Under the pieces are notes generated by a model. That model had not been told where the DNA came from, ran no database searches, and saw nothing but the letters and a program-made list of their open reading frames with translations. Shown piece by piece: positions 9,169 through 16,684 of a stretch of 47,860 nucleotides of DNA. The stretch lies in contig CAZHFX010000003.1 in NCBI GenBank assembly GCA_964531745.1, positions 1 to 47,860 on the forward strand, in the 5' to 3' direction. Position 1 is the first letter of the stretch. Each line of letters starts with the position of its first letter. The stretch is from JACRFW01 sp964531745 (lineage in GTDB: Bacteria; Patescibacteriota; Patescibacteriia; Magasanikbacterales; GWA2-37-8). Made by a program: the position numbers and the translations under genes.

Positions 9169-9789
9169 CTACCGTTTGTTGGTTGCCGGGCGCGCTACTG
9201 CACGGCGATAATCCTGAATCAAAAACTTGGCCTTATCGGCGCTCAAATCCATAAAATCATCCACCGCTTCAATAAGCTTGCTGGAAGTGGTTTCGCCGAA
9301 CGCCGCCACTTCCACCTGTTTGCCCTGATTCTTCAGATATTCAACCAACGGCACATAATCGCCGTCTCCGCTTACCACTATCACCGCGTCCACCATCGGC
9401 GCCAGGCGAATGGCATCCACGGTCAGCCCCACATCCCAATCCGCTTTTTTTTCGCCGCCATAAAAAATTTGAAGCGGCTTTTCGCGCGTTTCAATACCGA
9501 GGTTATAAAGCGCGTCAAAAAATGGCTGCTCTTCTTTGCTTTCGGTGGAAACCACATAGGCAATGGCGCGGATTAATTTGCGGCCGGCCGTGGCTTCTTT
9601 CACGATATTGCCGAAGTTCACCTTCATGCCAAACAAGTTCTTGGCGCTATAGTACATATTCTGCACATCAATAAACACCCCCACGCGCTGGTCAGGGTGC
9701 TTTAAGGGGTGAGCATTTTTGCTCTGTACCTCCCCTTCGCCAGTTGGCGAAGGACGGGCTGGCACAGGGTTATCCGTTGACGATTTCAT
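9169..9789 (-). CDS. NYN-domain (LabA/DUF88-like) putative ribonuclease
   Basis: About 206 aa. The core has the NYN/PIN-like acidic motifs: VGVFIDVQNMYYSAKNLFG near residue 37, KKADWDVGLTVDAI, and VVSGDGDYVPLVEYLKNQGK with following VEVAAFGE. These Asp residues form the metal site of NYN RNases. The start chosen is ATG 9789, with gagaaag just upstream; a TTG 12 nt earlier is the alternative. The first 30 or so residues (PVPARPSPTGEGE) are low-complexity and are encoded by a cgccagttggcg repeat, so the N-terminus may be a later extension. The gene overlaps rpsO by 20 nt and precedes pnp, which suggests a shared role in RNA turnover. Confidence 0.9.
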   Translation of the reverse strand: MKSSTDNPVPARPSPTGEGEVQSKNAHPLKHPDQRVGVFIDVQNMYYSAKNLFGMKVNFGNIVKEATAGRKLIRAIAYVVSTESKEEQPFFDALYNLGIETREKPLQIFYGGEKKADWDVGLTVDAIRLAPMVDAVIVVSGDGDYVPLVEYLKNQGKQVEVAAFGETTSSKLIEAVDDFMDLSADKAKFLIQDYRRAVARPATNKR

Positions 9790-10135
9790 TTTCTTTCTCA
9801 ATTACTTCCGCCTCTTCGCCCGCTGTTTCGTCTTCCGTCGCCTTCGCTGTTCCCGGTTTCACAATCGCGCGGACGCTCTTGAGTTTGAGCTTCTTCGCCA
9901 ACCGTTCATAACTTTCCGGGTTCTCTTTTTTAATATAGCGCATGAGACTGCGGCGGGCGCTTACCTTGCGGAGTAAACCGCGGCGGGAAGAGTGATCTTT
10001 CGGATGAGTTTTAAGGTGGTTGATCAGCTCGTCTATTTCAGCAGATAAAATAGCTATCTGCACCTCGCTGGAACCGGTATCGCCTTCGTGCGTCTGAAAC
10101 TTTTTAATGATCGCCTGTTTCTTCTTTGTGTCCAT
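9770..10135 (-). CDS. rpsO: Ribosomal protein S15
   Basis: Small-subunit protein binding the central domain of 16S rRNA. The family core is obvious: KKFQTHEGDTGSSEVQIAIL, then INHLKTHPKDHSSRRGLLRK and RRSLMRYIKKENPESYERL. The 121-aa form starts at MDTKKKQ (ATG 10135; ATG 10138 directly precedes it). It carries a C-terminal extension of about 30 residues ending in a Glu-rich stretch, beyond the usual 89 aa. That extension overlaps the NYN gene. No strong Shine-Dalgarno is visible. The 5' leader of about 150 nt includes ggttctacccccgg and tctcaatttgctcgg and could hold the usual S15 autoregulatory structure, but I cannot show it. Confidence 0.97.
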   Translation of the reverse strand: MDTKKKQAIIKKFQTHEGDTGSSEVQIAILSAEIDELINHLKTHPKDHSSRRGLLRKVSARRSLMRYIKKENPESYERLAKKLKLKSVRAIVKPGTAKATEDETAGEEAEVIEKENEIVNG

Positions 10136-10294
10136 CATACATACATAATATTTACCGAGCAAATTGAGAGTATGCTTCCCAATCGTCCGGGGGTAGAACC
10201 CTTTAATTAACCACTCTACCCTATCAAAAATCTCATTTTTTGTCAATAATTTATCTCCTTCTGTCAAAATTCCCACTATCAAAAATACAACTCC

Positions 10295-10324
10295 GTTATA
10301 CAATATATATGTATATTTTGTAAA
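10295..10324 (-). promoter_or_regulatory. Candidate promoter of rpsO-NYN-pnp
   Basis: On the minus strand TTTACA (10319-10324) and TATAAC (10295-10300) have an 18-nt spacer, giving a leader of about 150 nt before rpsO. A second TTGACA (about 10241-10246) with a poorer -10 lies closer to the gene. Confidence 0.45.
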
Positions 10325-10330
10325 GCAATT

Positions 10331-11215
10331 CTATGGCAGACAGCAGACTTTATCGCCCGTACAATCATTGCCATTGCCGCTCGACCGGCCGTTGCAGTCT
10401 GCTACATTTTCAATACACTGCCCTCCCTTATCAGCACAAGGAGTTATGGCTTCCAAAGGCAGGTAAGTACTTTGCTGATCTGCGCAATCAGGCTCTTCTT
10501 TCCCCTCATAGAAGCTATAAACCGCACCTTGCCTATCACACCCAGACTTGGTGCTGAGACCACAATATAATTGGCTTCCAATTACCCTCAAACAGATACC
10601 AAACGGGTCGCTCACTGTCGCCAAGCAACTGCCATCTAACCAAATACACCCACCGGCATTGCATTCGAGCTGTTGAGTAAACTGGGAACAATCGGCCGTA
10701 CTTCCTTCCGGTGGTTGGACATCTACGCAGGTGCTGGCTAGACGATTCCAGCGACAAGCTGGAGGCTGACAATCAGCGGCTGTCCTTGTTAGTGCACACC
10801 CGGAGGGAGGCGGCAGCGCAACCGGAGCGGCGGGCGGCGCCTCGGCCAGCTTGGCAAAAATAAAATTCGTAATGGCGTAGGCCGCGGCAACAATGATCAA
10901 ACCGATAACCGCCGCCTCAATGGTGTCTCTGGCTTTGGTAACAAACTCTTCGTTGCCTTTCGCCGTCATCCAGCGCACCCCGGCGTAGGTCAGCAATCCA
11001 AAAAACAAAATAGCCGTTAAAGACAGCAGGCCGAAAACGACCCTTTTGATAGTATTAAAAAGCGCCTCGGGCGGTGTGTCTTTCTTCGTTTCTTTATACT
11101 GGGCTTTTTCGGCCACTTCATCCAATCCAAAATTTCCCGCGGCCATCTCCGCCTGAAGAGGCAGGCTGACTAGCGCCAAACTGAAGAGAATAAAAATAAA
11201 TATCTTTTTTGTCAT
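10331..11215 (-). CDS. TrbC/VirB2-like membrane protein with cysteine-rich C-terminal domain
   Basis: Protein of 294 aa. It has a signal peptide (residues 1-22, ending LQA) and two hydrophobic helices at about 56-82 and 100-125. Between them is the loop YAGVRWMTAKGNEEFVTKAR shared with nine other proteins in the window. A Pro-rich linker (PPAAPVALPPPSG) then leads to a domain of about 160 residues with some 20 cysteines, including DCQPPACRW, GGCIWLDGSC, CADKGGQC and CTGDKVCC. The Cys domain is probably outside the membrane and disulfide-bonded. Unlike its paralogs, the Cys region is C-terminal to the helices. The gene is separated from the main array by two tRNAs and a glycosyltransferase gene. 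The family resemblance is structural; no conjugation function is implied. Confidence 0.8.
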   Translation of the reverse strand: MTKKIFIFILFSLALVSLPLQAEMAAGNFGLDEVAEKAQYKETKKDTPPEALFNTIKRVVFGLLSLTAILFFGLLTYAGVRWMTAKGNEEFVTKARDTIEAAVIGLIIVAAAYAITNFIFAKLAEAPPAAPVALPPPSGCALTRTAADCQPPACRWNRLASTCVDVQPPEGSTADCSQFTQQLECNAGGCIWLDGSCLATVSDPFGICLRVIGSQLYCGLSTKSGCDRQGAVYSFYEGKEEPDCADQQSTYLPLEAITPCADKGGQCIENVADCNGRSSGNGNDCTGDKVCCLP

Positions 11216-11264
11216 ACCGCGCCTTGCTTTTCACTGTAAAATATACTAATATAGTACCCATTAT

Positions 11265-11336
11265 GTCCTCATAGTTCAACGGATAGAACATCAGCCTTCT
11301 AAGCTGAGAATGCAGGTCCGATTCCTGCTGAGGACA
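11265..11336 (+). tRNA. tRNA-Arg (anticodon UCU)
   Basis: Acceptor gtcctca pairs with tgaggac, the anticodon loop is ccTTCTaag (TCT), and the T-arm is aggtccgattcct. The discriminator A is followed by caaa, so CCA is not encoded. Confidence 0.95.
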
Positions 11337-11432
11337 CAAATTGACAACGCGCCTTTTTTTATATATAATCAGACACTACTGGCGATTCTATGTTAGTTAT
11401 TTAATATTTAGCATCCGCCATTAAAATTATAT

Positions 11433-11505
11433 GGTGCCTATAGTGTAATGGTTAGCACGAGAGATTGTGGATCTCTCAGATTGGGTTCAAATCCCAATAG
11501 GCACC
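11433..11505 (+). tRNA. tRNA-His (anticodon GUG)
   Basis: It has the extra G(-1) at 11433 opposite C73, acceptor gtgccta/taggcac, anticodon loop attGTGgat and T-arm gggttcaaatccc. The encoded 3' end continues cag, so CCA is not complete. Confidence 0.95.
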
Positions 11506-11514
11506 CAGATGTTT

Positions 11515-12225
11515 TCAACGCACATCGGATAAATACGTCCCTTTCTCCCGTCCAAAATAATAATTCAAAAATTGCACGACGTAATCAACCAGGCCAGGTA
11601 TCAACCGCTTCTCAAAACGCCGGCCGGAAAATTGTACTATCACTTTTGGCAAAAAACGAATTTTGCCAATTTTTTTAACCCTAAACCCCAAATCGGTGTC
11701 TTCCATCGCATTCAACTTCGGGTTAAATCCGCCCGCACGCTGATAAACATCTTTATAAATCGCGAAATTGTAACCTCCCGGCCAATAGTGGCCGAATAAT
11801 ACGCGGTACAAGCGCGCGGTCAACGGCTGAATAAAATTGAATGCGGCCGTCGCCATTTTTCCGCAACCTGTAACGGTCATTGAGCCGGCCACGGCCACGG
11901 CTTTGCTCTGCACGAGTCCGCTGGCCAGATTTTCCACCCAGTTGGGCGGCACCGCCGTGTCAGCATCGGTAGATAAAATTATTTCACCGCGCGCGGCCTT
12001 GAAACCGGCGGCTCGAGCCGCCCCCCGGCCTTTTTGTTCCTCAAAAATTATTGTCAAGGATAATTTCCCCAAAAATTCTTTGGCCGCCTGCGCGGTAGCG
12101 TCGGTTGAGGCGTTATCTACCACCACCACCTCAAACTCCCGGCCGGTTTTTTGTTGCGCCAAAGCAGTGAGACAGCGAGTAATCTCTTTCTCCTCGTTAT
12201 ATGCTGGAACAACGACAGATATCAT
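11515..12225 (-). CDS. Family 2 glycosyltransferase
   Basis: A 236-aa GT-A fold enzyme transferring a sugar from a nucleotide-sugar donor. MISVVVPAYNEEKEITRCL opens the nucleotide-binding half, VVVDNASTDAT and IILSTDADTAVP give the DxD metal site (STDAD), and GGFNPKLNAMEDTDLGFR supplies the acceptor-side ED motif. No membrane span is evident; the C-terminal amphipathic segment could bind the membrane. I chose ATG 12225, with ggtga in the 3' end of the preceding gene as ribosome-binding site, 7 nt after that gene's stop. This makes it part of the pilin-like gene run and suggests glycosylation of a surface component; the substrate is unknown. Confidence 0.88.
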   Translation of the reverse strand: MISVVVPAYNEEKEITRCLTALAQQKTGREFEVVVVDNASTDATAQAAKEFLGKLSLTIIFEEQKGRGAARAAGFKAARGEIILSTDADTAVPPNWVENLASGLVQSKAVAVAGSMTVTGCGKMATAAFNFIQPLTARLYRVLFGHYWPGGYNFAIYKDVYQRAGGFNPKLNAMEDTDLGFRVKKIGKIRFLPKVIVQFSGRRFEKRLIPGLVDYVVQFLNYYFGREKGTYLSDVR

Positions 12226-12232
12226 GGTAAAA

Positions 12233-12715
12233 TCAATCACCGCCAAATAAGGCCTCATCTATGCCGCCCTCCAAAGAATAACCGCCGCCGCCGGCATTCT
12301 CTCCGACCCCGCGACCGCTGGCCAAATTAGTGGCCGCGATGGTGATGCCATAGGCCGCAATAACGATAATCAAACCGATAATTGAGTTACGCAAGGTCGT
12401 TTTGGCCTTCTCCACTTCCTCTTCGTTGCCACCGGCCGTCATCCAGAGATACCCGGCATAAATAGTGAGAACAAAAAATATCGTGCCCACCAAGGTCAAA
12501 AGAATCTGTACAATTTGCGATACAATTTTACGCGGGTCAGTATAGTCTCCTACTCCTGCCCCTTTGTCTCCAGCGGCGGCATCAAGCTGTTTGGCGATTT
12601 CCGCTGTCGCAGGGGTTACGTCCTGCCCCAGAGCCGGCGCCGACGCCAAAAATTGCGCGCCAAACAACAGCGAGAGAAAAAATACCATCACTATCACTAT
12701 TTGCTTGCTGAACAT
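12233..12715 (-). CDS. TrbC/VirB2-like pilin-type membrane protein
   Basis: Protein of 160 aa. It has a signal peptide (1-30, ending ALG), a short polar ectodomain (about 31-65), then two transmembrane helices flanking the conserved loop YAGYLWMTAGGNEEEVEKAK. The C-terminal tail is Gly-rich (RGVGENAGGGGYSLEGG). It differs from its neighbours in lacking aromatic residues in the second helix end (ITIAATNLASGRG). It lies 15 nt after the gene at 12731-13132 in the same direction and is followed closely by the glycosyltransferase. It is likely inserted in the cytoplasmic membrane; whether it polymerises like VirB2 is unknown. Confidence 0.8.
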   Translation of the reverse strand: MFSKQIVIVMVFFLSLLFGAQFLASAPALGQDVTPATAEIAKQLDAAAGDKGAGVGDYTDPRKIVSQIVQILLTLVGTIFFVLTIYAGYLWMTAGGNEEEVEKAKTTLRNSIIGLIIVIAAYGITIAATNLASGRGVGENAGGGGYSLEGGIDEALFGGD

Positions 12716-12730
12716 ACGGAAAGTGGAAAA

Positions 12731-13132
12731 TCAGCCCCCGGCATTGGCCGACTGAATAATGCGACCGAGCACAAAAGAGGTAATGCTGTAAGCGGCGAGC
12801 GTAATGGCGAGCCCGATTACCGCCATTTTTAAAATATCCTGCGCTTTGGTCACGCGCTCTTCGTTGCCGCTGGCGGTCATCCACAAAAACCCGGCATACA
12901 CGGTCAATACAAAAAATATCGTCCCCACCAAAGACAGCGCCACTTTTACTATCTTGCCAATGCTCTCGGACAAAGAAGTGTCAGTTACTCCAACCACCGC
13001 GTAGCCGCCATTATCGGCCACTTTCTGGGTCAGCCCGCCAGCGCCCAAACCAATATCCGGCCCCGCGGCCAAAACGGGCATCGCCAAAAGGAATAAAGAA
13101 GCGAATAACAACAGTTTTTTAAAAAATCGCAT
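12731..13132 (-). CDS. TrbC/VirB2-like pilin-type membrane protein
   Basis: Protein of 133 aa. Signal peptide 1-22 with a VLA-A cleavage site, a short ectodomain rich in Gly, and two helices (about 55-78 and 92-118) around YAGFLWMTASGNEERVTKAQ. The helix sequences are very close to those of the next protein upstream (13142-13507), including LVGTIFFVLTVYAG, which points to recent tandem duplication. The gene is 9 nt from its neighbour and shares its operon. The exact role is not known. Confidence 0.8.
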   Translation of the reverse strand: MRFFKKLLLFASLFLLAMPVLAAGPDIGLGAGGLTQKVADNGGYAVVGVTDTSLSESIGKIVKVALSLVGTIFFVLTVYAGFLWMTASGNEERVTKAQDILKMAVIGLAITLAAYSITSFVLGRIIQSANAGG

Positions 13133-13141
13133 ATACGCTAA

Positions 13142-13507
13142 TTATTGCCCACCAACTTTGCTGGCGACAAACGTGGTAATGGCGTACGCCGACATAGTAA
13201 TAAACAGCCCAATAATTGAAGCCTTGATAATATCCGTCGCTTTGGTCACCCGCTCCTCGTTCCCGGCCGCGGTCATCCAAAGGATGCCGGCATAAATAGT
13301 AAGTACAAAAAATATGGTTCCGACCAACCCCAACGCCCCCTTTATTACTGTGCCCACCGTTCCCTCAACAGTGTTTGGTAAATTAAGCCCTTGGACAGAA
13401 GTACTAAGATTCCGTTGTGCTGTGGCAAACGGATTGGCGGCAAACACGAGTGTGGCTGGCGCCAAAACCATAAAAGAGATAAAAATTGAGACGATTATTT
13501 TTTTCAT
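13142..13507 (-). CDS. TrbC/VirB2-like pilin-type membrane protein
   Basis: Protein of 121 aa. Signal peptide 1-23 (VFA cleavage), a short region NPFATAQRNLSTSVQGLNL, then two helices around YAGILWMTAAGNEERVTKAT. It starts one nucleotide after the stop of the gene at 13509-13883, so the two are almost certainly co-translated. It is the smallest complete member of the array and shows the minimal unit: signal, short ectodomain, helix, GNEE loop, helix. Confidence 0.8.
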   Translation of the reverse strand: MKKIIVSIFISFMVLAPATLVFAANPFATAQRNLSTSVQGLNLPNTVEGTVGTVIKGALGLVGTIFFVLTIYAGILWMTAAGNEERVTKATDIIKASIIGLFITMSAYAITTFVASKVGGQ

Positions 13508-13508
13508 A

Positions 13509-13883
13509 TTATTTACTTGTCAAGCTGGTAAAAACAAAATTGGCAATAGCATAGGCCGCCGTAACCAGCACCAGCCCGATGACGGCCCCTTCAATTATAT
13601 CTTTCGCTTTGTCCACTTCTTCAGTACTGCCGCGCGCTTTCATCCAAATGAAGCCGGCATACAAAATCAGCAAAAAGAAAACAATACCGAGGAGCGACAA
13701 TCCGGCGGCCACCACCTTGCCAACAACTCCCGGAATGGTTCTTTCGCCGGCGACAGTGTCCGGCAGTCCGGCCTGTTCGCGGGCCTTCCCCAGCCCATAG
13801 TCTCCGGCCGCTATGGCCGGCGTAGCCATTTGGACGGCTAGCAAAGAAAATGAGATAAACAGCGCGGCCAAAAATTTTTTCAT
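13509..13883 (-). CDS. TrbC/VirB2-like pilin-type membrane protein, divergent loop
   Basis: Protein of 124 aa from ATG 13883, which begins one base after the TGA of the upstream gene; an earlier in-frame start at 13901 would overlap that gene. Signal peptide 1-24 (AIAAG), a segment DYGLGKAREQAGLPDTVAGE similar to that in the 10331-11215 protein, then two helices. The loop reads YAGFIWMKARGSTEEVDKAK, where Ser-Thr replaces the Asn-Glu of most paralogs. Confidence 0.8.
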   Translation of the reverse strand: MKKFLAALFISFSLLAVQMATPAIAAGDYGLGKAREQAGLPDTVAGERTIPGVVGKVVAAGLSLLGIVFFLLILYAGFIWMKARGSTEEVDKAKDIIEGAVIGLVLVTAAYAIANFVFTSLTSK

Positions 13884-13884
13884 A

Positions 13885-14318
13885 TCAGATAGTGGTGGCA
13901 TCGCCCGCGGTCGTGGCGTTCACGAGCGAATTGACGACAAAATTGGCAATGGCATAGGCCGACAAAATAATAGTCAGGCCGATTACGCCGGAATAAATCC
14001 ATTTTTTCGCCTCCCCGACCTGTTCCTCATTGCCGCCCGCTGTCATCCACTNNNNNNNNNNCCGCCGATAAGAATGATCCCCACAGCCGCGATGCCGAGG
14101 AGCCCCATAGCGGCGCGAATAATTTTGGCGGCTGTAACGCGCACGTCTGTGTTCCGCAGACCGGAGTAGGCCGGGTATTCAATGCCCAAATCCGGAGCCG
14201 CCGTTGTTCCCGCCCCGAGATCTAAACTTACAGCCGCGACTGAAGACATCCCCAAAAACATCGCGCCCCCCAGCATTAAAGCCGCCGCGCCCGCGCGCGC
14301 TAAAAAAAATTTTATCAT
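13885..14318 (-). CDS. TrbC/VirB2-like pilin-type membrane protein, interrupted by an assembly gap
   Basis: Residues before the gap (14062-14318) give a signal peptide, a Gly-rich ectodomain and the first helix MGLLGIAAVGIILIG. After the ten N (14052-14061), the frame resumes as WMTAGGNEEQVGEAKKW and continues through the second helix to the TGA at 13885-13887. The two halves are in different frames if the gap is taken as 10 nt. By comparison with the paralog at 14407-14847, about 5 missing bases would restore one frame. This is an assembly artefact, not a pseudogene. It is the closest paralog of the 14407-14847 protein, with the same AVxIILIGG helix and YAIANFV end. Confidence 0.78.
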
Positions 14319-14366
14319 ATAATTTCAACGTCTATTTTTTATTCCTAATACAAAATAAACGCCGAG

Positions 14367-14398
14367 CCAACAGTGGAGTCATTCGACTCCACTGTTGG
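14367..14398. repeat. Perfect 13-bp inverted repeat between two pilin-like genes
   Basis: ccaacagtggagt (14367-14379) and its exact complement (14386-14398) surround a 6-nt loop. No T-run follows on either strand, so it is not a typical terminator. On the minus strand it could stabilise or punctuate the message between the genes at 14407-14847 and 13885-14318. Confidence 0.7.
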
Positions 14399-14406
14399 TA
14401 AAAAGA

Positions 14407-14847
14407 TTATAGACCAGGTACTGCTGACGTATCAGTGGTAGCCGTAACCAATTGAGTAAGCACAAAATTCGCGATGGCGTACGCTGACAGAATAATTGCC
14501 AAACCGATAATGCCGGCAAAAATCCATTTTTTCGCTTCCCCCACTTTCTCTTCGTTGCCGCCGGCTGTCATCCAGGTAAAGCCACCGATAAGAATGATCA
14601 CCACGGCCACTATGCCAAGCAGACCCATAGCTACGCGGATAACACGTGCTACGGTCACGCGCACATCTGTGCCGCCGAGTCCGGTGGCTTTGCCGTAGTT
14701 AATGCCTAAATCGTTAGCCGTGATTGTATCAACGACCACTGGATCATCGGCCGAAACAGACGCGTTTGGCAAAGCCAAACCGGCCACGCCCATCACCAAT
14801 AAAGCTGACATGCTCAAAGCAGACATAGTTTTTTGTAATTTCATCAT
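14407..14847 (-). CDS. TrbC/VirB2-like pilin-type membrane protein, first of the array run
   Basis: Protein of 146 aa with the best ribosome-binding site in the cluster (ggaggtgacagt before ATG 14847). Signal peptide 1-33 (ASVSA), an ectodomain of about 35 residues (DDPVVVDTITANDLGINYGK), then two helices flanking IGGFTWMTAGGNEEKVGEAKKW. The strong initiation signal and its position at the head of the 12.2-14.8 kb run suggest it is the most abundantly made member. The dispersed repeat at 14897-14989 lies just upstream and separates it from the next gene block. Confidence 0.82.
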   Translation of the reverse strand: MMKLQKTMSALSMSALLVMGVAGLALPNASVSADDPVVVDTITANDLGINYGKATGLGGTDVRVTVARVIRVAMGLLGIVAVVIILIGGFTWMTAGGNEEKVGEAKKWIFAGIIGLAIILSAYAIANFVLTQLVTATTDTSAVPGL

Positions 14848-14896
14848 ACTGTCACCTCCTCTCGGTAGTATTTTTTCGACATAAGATATTTACAGC

Positions 14897-14989
14897 TGTC
14901 ATCCTGAGCGGAGCGAAGGATCCCTCTCGTCGTCGTTATGGCGAATTGTAAGGGATTCTTCGTCCGCCTGAGGCGGACTCAAAATGACA
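14897..14989. repeat. Dispersed palindromic repeat, well preserved copy
   Basis: The left arm is tgtcatcctgagcggagcg followed by aaggatccct; the right arm is agggattcttcgtccgcctg and ends aaaatgaca. The centre carries tctcgtcgtcg and an inner cgtccgcctgaggcggac palindrome. It occupies the otherwise gene-free 14848-15077 interval between two pilin-like gene runs. Confidence 0.8.
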
Positions 14990-15077
14990 ATTAGTGAAAC
15001 TCCTCTCACTCGCTTTACTTTATTTACTTACCTTGCCTAAGCTGCTTCAAATTACTCGGTAGTATAGCACACCGCCG

Positions 15078-15464
15078 CTATACCGCGCCAGTGATTAAAG
15101 CGGTGAGCTGGGTAATCACAATATAGCTGGCAAAAACCAGCAAAACGCCAATGGCCGCCCACATCATAGTCTTGGCGCCAGCCGCCACTTTTTCCGTATT
15201 CCCCGCCGACATCAGCCATTGGGCCGCTCCGAGCACGAACATCAAAAGCGTTACCGCGCCAATCACGCTCAAAGCCGCTTTAATTATTATGCCGATAATA
15301 GTGGGGGCGTCGGTGGTTTCATTCTCCAACGGATTTGTGAGACAAATGCTTCCGGTTGGGCATTTGGGGACCTTCGGCGCGGCCGCCGCCCGAACAACAA
15401 AAACATCGCCAACCAAAAACCAAACGAACAAACCGGCCAAAAATAGAGAAACAAAATTTTTCAT
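15078..15464 (-). CDS. TrbC/VirB2-like pilin-type membrane protein, divergent
   Basis: Protein of 128 aa from ATG 15464, which overlaps the stop of the upstream gene in an ATGA, so translation is coupled. Signal peptide 1-25, a short Cys-containing segment (KCPTGSICLTNPLEN), then two helices flanking LGAAQWLMSAGNTEKVAAGAK. The Asn-Thr-Glu loop and the aromatic-poor first helix set it apart from the 12-14 kb group. It is the last gene of the 17308-15078 coupled run. Confidence 0.8.
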   Translation of the reverse strand: MKNFVSLFLAGLFVWFLVGDVFVVRAAAAPKVPKCPTGSICLTNPLENETTDAPTIIGIIIKAALSVIGAVTLLMFVLGAAQWLMSAGNTEKVAAGAKTMMWAAIGVLLVFASYIVITQLTALITGAV

Positions 15465-16663
15465 ATCGGCAAACCTAAAATATCGCGGAATAAAAATTGA
15501 ACAACAATATAACTGGCCAGAATCGCCCCCACTCCCATTGTTGCCCAAATAAAAATATTTTTGGCCTTTTCAATTTGCTCGCTGTTGCCCATGGCCACCA
15601 TCCATAAAATTCCGGCGTATATATAGAGAACAAAAGCAATCGCTCCCATAAAAGCCATATTGAACATTACCACCTGGCCGATTACCTCCGCCATACTGCC
15701 AAAACTCACGCGATTCAAACTGGTTTTTGCCTGGGCTTTGAGCCGTGCGACTTCGTCTTCAGAATTAGTCGCAATGTCCGCCGCGCCCTTGGCTTCTTCC
15801 TGTATTGCCGCCTTACAAGCCTCATTGCTTCGGGTTAAATCTTCCGTACCTGTCGGATCAAATTTCAGTATTCTTCCGGTTTTTCCTCCTGCCCCCTCTA
15901 TTTGACAAGCTGTTATACAAGATTGTTCATTCAAAATTGGCTTTCCGGCCGCGTCAGCGGTAACTTTCTGGCAAACATCTTCGGCAGTTTTGCACCAACA
16001 CGCTCCACCCGCGCCTGCGGTGGCACTCGCGCCGGCTGTATCTTGCAGACAACCGCCTTGACTGTAAGGAATTGTATTTAAATCTTGACCTGGCAACTGC
16101 AATACCCCATCCCAGCCTTCACCACAAGCGAGAGTACAAGAATCGGTGGTGGCAAACGGAGCAATTTTACGGCAACTTTCACCCTCTTTTCTGCATATAC
16201 AATCTTTTGCTATACAGGCTGGGTCAGTAGAGTAATCACGTAAAATTGCATCAAAATGAGTTGCTGTTTGCCCTTTACTGGCGCAAAAAGCATTACACTC
16301 CGTGACCTGTATAAAATTTCCTTTTGTTACTTCACACCCTGACCTATCTGTCTTGGTACACCAACAATAATTATTTATTATTTGACAGCCCGCATCGGCT
16401 AATGCCTGGTCGGGGTGTTCCTCGCCATAAGTTATTACCCCATAGGAGGAAATACCGCCGCAAGCAAGAAAACATTGGGAATAGTCAGCCGGCGAACTTT
16501 GCTTAGCGCTACATTCATGATTTGACGAAAAACCATCAAATGGATCCACTCTGCACCAACAAACATCGGAGGGCGCGGCTTCTACCTCGGGCACTGTCAT
16601 GAGCAAAAAACCTGCTACCACAACCGCTAGCGCTACCACCCATTTTTTAAACAAACCGATCAT
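15461..16663 (-). CDS. Secreted four-fold CWC-repeat protein with C-terminal TrbC/VirB2-like membrane domain
   Basis: About 400 aa. Signal peptide, then four similar modules of 50-75 residues. Each begins with C-W-C or C-I-C and contains a middle Cys and a C-xxx-C pair: VCWCRVDPFDG, YCWCTKTDRSGC, DCICRKEGESC and ACWCKTAEDVC; the closing pairs are CFLAC, CNAFC, CTLAC and CITAC. A helical spacer rich in Ala/Glu/Lys follows, then two helices around YAGILWMVAMGNSEQIEKAK. The modules should be disulfide-bonded and extracellular. ATG 16663 is taken as start; an in-frame GTG at 16681 adds six residues. It overlaps the downstream gene by 4 nt. The fold family of the module is not recognised. Confidence 0.82.
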   Translation of the reverse strand: MIGLFKKWVVALAVVVAGFLLMTVPEVEAAPSDVCWCRVDPFDGFSSNHECSAKQSSPADYSQCFLACGGISSYGVITYGEEHPDQALADAGCQIINNYCWCTKTDRSGCEVTKGNFIQVTECNAFCASKGQTATHFDAILRDYSTDPACIAKDCICRKEGESCRKIAPFATTDSCTLACGEGWDGVLQLPGQDLNTIPYSQGGCLQDTAGASATAGAGGACWCKTAEDVCQKVTADAAGKPILNEQSCITACQIEGAGGKTGRILKFDPTGTEDLTRSNEACKAAIQEEAKGAADIATNSEDEVARLKAQAKTSLNRVSFGSMAEVIGQVVMFNMAFMGAIAFVLYIYAGILWMVAMGNSEQIEKAKNIFIWATMGVGAILASYIVVQFLFRDILGLPI

Positions 16664-16684
16664 AAAAATTTTACGCTTCACACT

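Noticed and set aside
14367..14398. Calling the 13-bp inverted repeat a terminator
   Set aside because: Neither strand has a T-run after the stem.
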